Assembly (NCBI RefSeq): GCF_044385915.1
Contig: NZ_JBISCC010000115.1
Coordinates: 62,001-126,000, forward strand
Direction of reading: 5' to 3'
Source: Thalassobellus citreus
Lineage (GTDB): Bacteria; Bacteroidota; Bacteroidia; Flavobacteriales; Flavobacteriaceae
Length of the DNA: 64,000 nt
In this document: piece after piece, positions 61,712-64,000 of the stretch
Layout: the number at the start of each line of letters is the position of its first letter
How positions within the stretch are numbered: the stretch's first letter is position 1
Program-made: the position numbers and the translations under genes
The notes under the pieces: generated by a model
Told to the model about the DNA's origin: nothing
What the model saw: only the letters and a program-made list of their open reading frames with translations
Databases searched by the model: none

Positions 61712-63175
61712 CTATTTATGGTATTTAGTTATTAAATCGGCTGCAAGTTTACCAGAAATTAAAGATGGTGGTACACCTGGTCCTGGAACTGTTAATTGAC
61801 CAGTAAAAAATAGGTTTTTTACTTTTTTACTTTTCAATTTAGGTCTTAAAAAAGCTGTTTGTGTTAAGGTATTTGCCATTCCATAAGCATTTCCTTTGTA
61901 GGAGTTGTAATCTTTTATAAAATCGTTTATACAAAAGCTTTCTTTAAATATAATACTTTCTTTTACTCTTTGAGATGTTAAGTTTTCAAAACGATGTATA
62001 ATTTTATTAAAATATGTTTCTCTTAATTCTAGAGTGTCTTTTAAACCTGGAGCTAGTGGAATTAAGAAAATGCCAGCTTCTTTTCCCTCTGGAGCTACGC
62101 TATTATCTGTTTTACTAGGGAAACTTGCATAAAATAATGGGTTTTCTGGCCATTTCGGATTATCATAAATTTCTTCTGCATGTACATCAAAATCTACATC
62201 AAAGAATAAGGTGTGATGATTTACATTTTTTAGCTTTTTATCAAACCCAACATAGAATAGTAAAGATGATGGGGCGAATGTTTTTTTATTCCAATAGCTT
62301 TCAGAATATTGTCTGAATGGCTTTTCTATAAGCGTTTCTGTATGATGATAATCGGCACCACTAAGTACCACATCAGATTTATATTCTTTTCCGTTAGCTA
62401 TAATTCCTTTTGAAACACCATTCTCAACAATTATTTTTTCTATAGTTTCTTCTGTTCTTATTTTTACACCTAATTCTTTTGCTAACTGTTCTATAGCTAG
62501 AATAACTTGATACATCCCTTTTTTAGGGTGAAATGTGCCAAGACCAAAATCGGCATAATTCATAAAACTATAAAAAGAAGGTGTATCGCTTGGTTTAGCA
62601 CCTAAAAACAATACAGGGAACTCTAAAATTTTAGAGAGCCTTTTGTTTTTAAATTCCTTATTGACATCTTTTTTAATGTTGCCAAAGAACTGATTTAACT
62701 TTTTTAAAGTTGTGAGAGTCACTAGTTCTAATGGAGATACACCGGGGTTATATACTAAATCTTTAATTGCAATGTTATAATTACTTTTAGCTTGAGCTAT
62801 AAATTGAATTAATTTTTTAGAACTACCTGGTTCTTCTTTTTCAAAAGCAATTTTTATTTTATCTAAGGTATCTTCTATGGTTATAGAGTCTTCTTTTCCA
62901 AAATAAACGCTGTAAGCAGGGTTTAACTTTTCTAATTGATAATAGTCTGATGGTTTTTTATTGAAGTCATTAAAAAAACGTTCAAAAACGTCAGGCATCC
63001 AATACCATGTTGGTCCAATATCAAAAGTGAATCCTTCTTTTATTAGTTGTCTAGCACGACCGCCAATAGTTTTGTTTTTTTCAAAAACAGTAACGTCGTA
63101 TCCGGCTTTAGCTAAGTAGCAAGAAGCAGCTAATGAAGAGAAACCAGATCCAATTATATGTATAGTTTTTTCCAT
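61712..63175 (-). CDS. crtI: Phytoene desaturase
   Basis: A 487-residue FAD enzyme that desaturates phytoene to lycopene. The FAD-binding N-terminus IIGSGFSSLAASCYLAKAG (about 6-24) is followed by FEKNKTIGGRAR; the C-terminal GPGVPPSLISGKLAADLI is the family's carotenoid-binding signature. I start it at the ATG at 63173-63175; a TTG four codons upstream would lie within the operator-like repeat. It is the first gene of the carotenoid operon. Confidence 0.95.
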   Translation of the reverse strand: MEKTIHIIGSGFSSLAASCYLAKAGYDVTVFEKNKTIGGRARQLIKEGFTFDIGPTWYWMPDVFERFFNDFNKKPSDYYQLEKLNPAYSVYFGKEDSITIEDTLDKIKIAFEKEEPGSSKKLIQFIAQAKSNYNIAIKDLVYNPGVSPLELVTLTTLKKLNQFFGNIKKDVNKEFKNKRLSKILEFPVLFLGAKPSDTPSFYSFMNYADFGLGTFHPKKGMYQVILAIEQLAKELGVKIRTEETIEKIIVENGVSKGIIANGKEYKSDVVLSGADYHHTETLIEKPFRQYSESYWNKKTFAPSSLLFYVGFDKKLKNVNHHTLFFDVDFDVHAEEIYDNPKWPENPLFYASFPSKTDNSVAPEGKEAGIFLIPLAPGLKDTLELRETYFNKIIHRFENLTSQRVKESIIFKESFCINDFIKDYNSYKGNAYGMANTLTQTAFLRPKLKSKKVKNLFFTGQLTVPGPGVPPSLISGKLAADLITKYHK

Positions 63176-63209
63176 ATTGTTTAACAAATATAATTAAAAG
63201 TTAAACAAT
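63176..63209. promoter_or_regulatory. Operator-like perfect inverted repeat over the crtI promoter
   Basis: ATTGTTTAAC (63176-63185) and GTTAAACAAT (63200-63209) form a perfect 10-bp inverted repeat with a 14-bp spacer. On the minus strand the spacer holds TATATTTG (63185-63192), the only -7 element in the gap between the MerR/B12 regulator and crtI. The left arm abuts the crtI ATG, so a protein bound here would block promoter and start. Confidence 0.65.
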
Positions 63210-63220
63210 AAAAAATATAT

Positions 63221-64000
63221 TTATAACTCTTTTACTAAATTTTCTATTGAAGTGAACGTTTTAACCTTTTTTGGTAAATTAGATATTTCTACATCAATTA
63301 GTTTAGGTCCTAAAAGAATTAAGTTGCTGTTTTCTTTTTTAAGTAATAAATCGTTGAATTTATTTATATAATCGGGAATGCTACTTACTTCTGGGTATAC
63401 TGTAAAATATGAGATAAATGTAATTTCATTGAAAAAATCGAGCAAATCTGTTAAGCTTTCCATAGGTACACTTTCTCCAAGAAAAATAGTATGGTAGCCT
63501 TTACTTCTTAGTTGGTAGTTTACAAACAACAGACCAATATCATGAATTTCGCTATCTGGTAAGAAAAGTACATAGGATTTAGAAACGGGTTTTGGTTCTA
63601 AACTCTGAAGTTTTTCAATATTTAAAAGAATTTTTTGTTTAATGTGAACAGATAAAAAGTGTTCGTGTGCAGGTGTTATGGTGTTTGTTTGCCATAAAAG
63701 GCCTATTTCGTTTAAAAGCGGTAAGAAAACAGAATAAAATATTTCGCTAAATGTTTTGTTTTCAATTAAGTTGTTATATGTGTTGTAAAATAAAACTTGA
63801 TCAAAATTAATCATAGCCATTTTTAAAGCATTAATGGCATGGTCTTCTATTTTAGCTCTTGAAGCTATTTCTCTAACCTTAGCAGGAATTTCATCTTCAT
63901 TAAGACTTGCTATTTTAGATATTTTAAGTCCGTTATTGTTTAAATAGGAAATATTTAAAAGTTTCTGAAAACTTGTAATGCTATAGTTTCGTATGTTAGT
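63221..64000 (-). CDS. MerR family regulator with B12-binding domain (CarH/LitR-like photoreceptor), partial
   Basis: The gene runs off the right edge of the window; 259 residues are visible and the first part of the N-terminus is missing. The Met at 63818-63820 is internal, because the frame continues upstream with the MerR-type wing and helix pattern (SFQKLLNISYLNNNGLKISK, then EDEIPAKVREIASRA). The cobalamin region follows. TLWQTNTITPAHEHF-like sequence gives W-x9-EH, the signature of adenosylcobalamin photoreceptors, and SEIHDIGLLFVNYQL holds the lower-ligand His in an ExHxxG-type motif. The position next to crtI implies light control of carotenoid genes. Confidence 0.85.
   Translation of the reverse strand, partial: TNIRNYSITSFQKLLNISYLNNNGLKISKIASLNEDEIPAKVREIASRAKIEDHAINALKMAMINFDQVLFYNTYNNLIENKTFSEIFYSVFLPLLNEIGLLWQTNTITPAHEHFLSVHIKQKILLNIEKLQSLEPKPVSKSYVLFLPDSEIHDIGLLFVNYQLRSKGYHTIFLGESVPMESLTDLLDFFNEITFISYFTVYPEVSSIPDYINKFNDLLLKKENSNLILLGPKLIDVEISNLPKKVKTFTSIENLVKEL

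Noticed and set aside
63221..63820. A complete 199-residue regulator starting at the Met at 63820
   Set aside because: The frame continues without a stop to the window edge and encodes MerR-type sequence, so the gene is truncated by the window and not short.

Overview
The window is about 64 kb of AT-rich chromosome from a member of the Bacteroidetes, most likely a marine flavobacterium (Flavobacteriaceae); I would not name a genus. Evidence: three large proteins end in the type IX secretion (gliding-motility, type B) C-terminal domain; many starts lack a Shine-Dalgarno sequence and instead sit just downstream of the Bacteroidetes -7 motif TAnnTTTG; family-typical proteins such as DUF5606 and DUF4920 occur; and there is a zeaxanthin-type carotenoid operon. 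I see no insertion sequence, prophage, CRISPR array, rRNA or tRNA.
Layout. 0.2-9.4 kb: fluoride channel CrcB, an SRPBCC/GyrI protein, a lipoprotein M49 peptidase, a MazG-like NTP pyrophosphohydrolase, IlvE, a DUF4920 lipoprotein, tRNA-modifying MnmD, a TIGR01777 epimerase and an outer-membrane barrel protein. A decayed copy of the epimerase tail lies on the far side of the barrel gene. 9.6-12.1 kb: YceI lipoprotein, GrpE, DnaJ. 12.4-16.8 kb: an ABC-2 exporter pair, an MscS channel and an NtrC-like regulator without a DNA-binding domain. 16.8-22.4 kb: flavodoxin-like reductase, PPK2, DinB, a barrel protein with a PagL-like end, DUF1624 and a sterol desaturase. 22.7-30.4 kb: a lipoprotein, LysA, SucC, small proteins, UvrB. 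30.4-42.5 kb: three giant T9SS cargo proteins, two of them paralogues flanking a serine hydrolase. 42.5-49 kb: a second ABC exporter, a possible kinase-like protein, heme A synthase, a CCA-type nucleotidyltransferase, threonylcarbamoyl-AMP synthase. 49.1-53.1 kb: a surface-glycan cluster (DUF1919, LPS-kinase-like, GT2, CDP-glycerol phosphotransferase-like, nucleotidyltransferase). 53-59.7 kb: DapD, RuvX, Def, DUF5606, a frameshifted Crp/Fnr regulator, a lipoprotein, a TlpA-like thioredoxin and a 2-hydroxyacid dehydrogenase. 59.7-64 kb: carotenoid operon crtI-crtB-crtZ-lycopene cyclase with its MerR/B12-binding regulator, cut by the window edge.
The strongest stories are regulatory. The MerR protein beside crtI carries the W-x9-EH signature of adenosylcobalamin photoreceptors (CarH/LitR), and the 45-bp gap to crtI holds a perfect 10-bp inverted repeat straddling a TATATTTG promoter element. 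About 6 kb away, a Crp/Fnr gene is split by one extra base in an A8 run, and two tandem 11-bp-phased elements resembling the crt half-site abut its start codon. Together they suggest, but do not prove, a light-B12 circuit that may include a Crp-type regulator, similar in outline to LitR/LdrP of Thermus.
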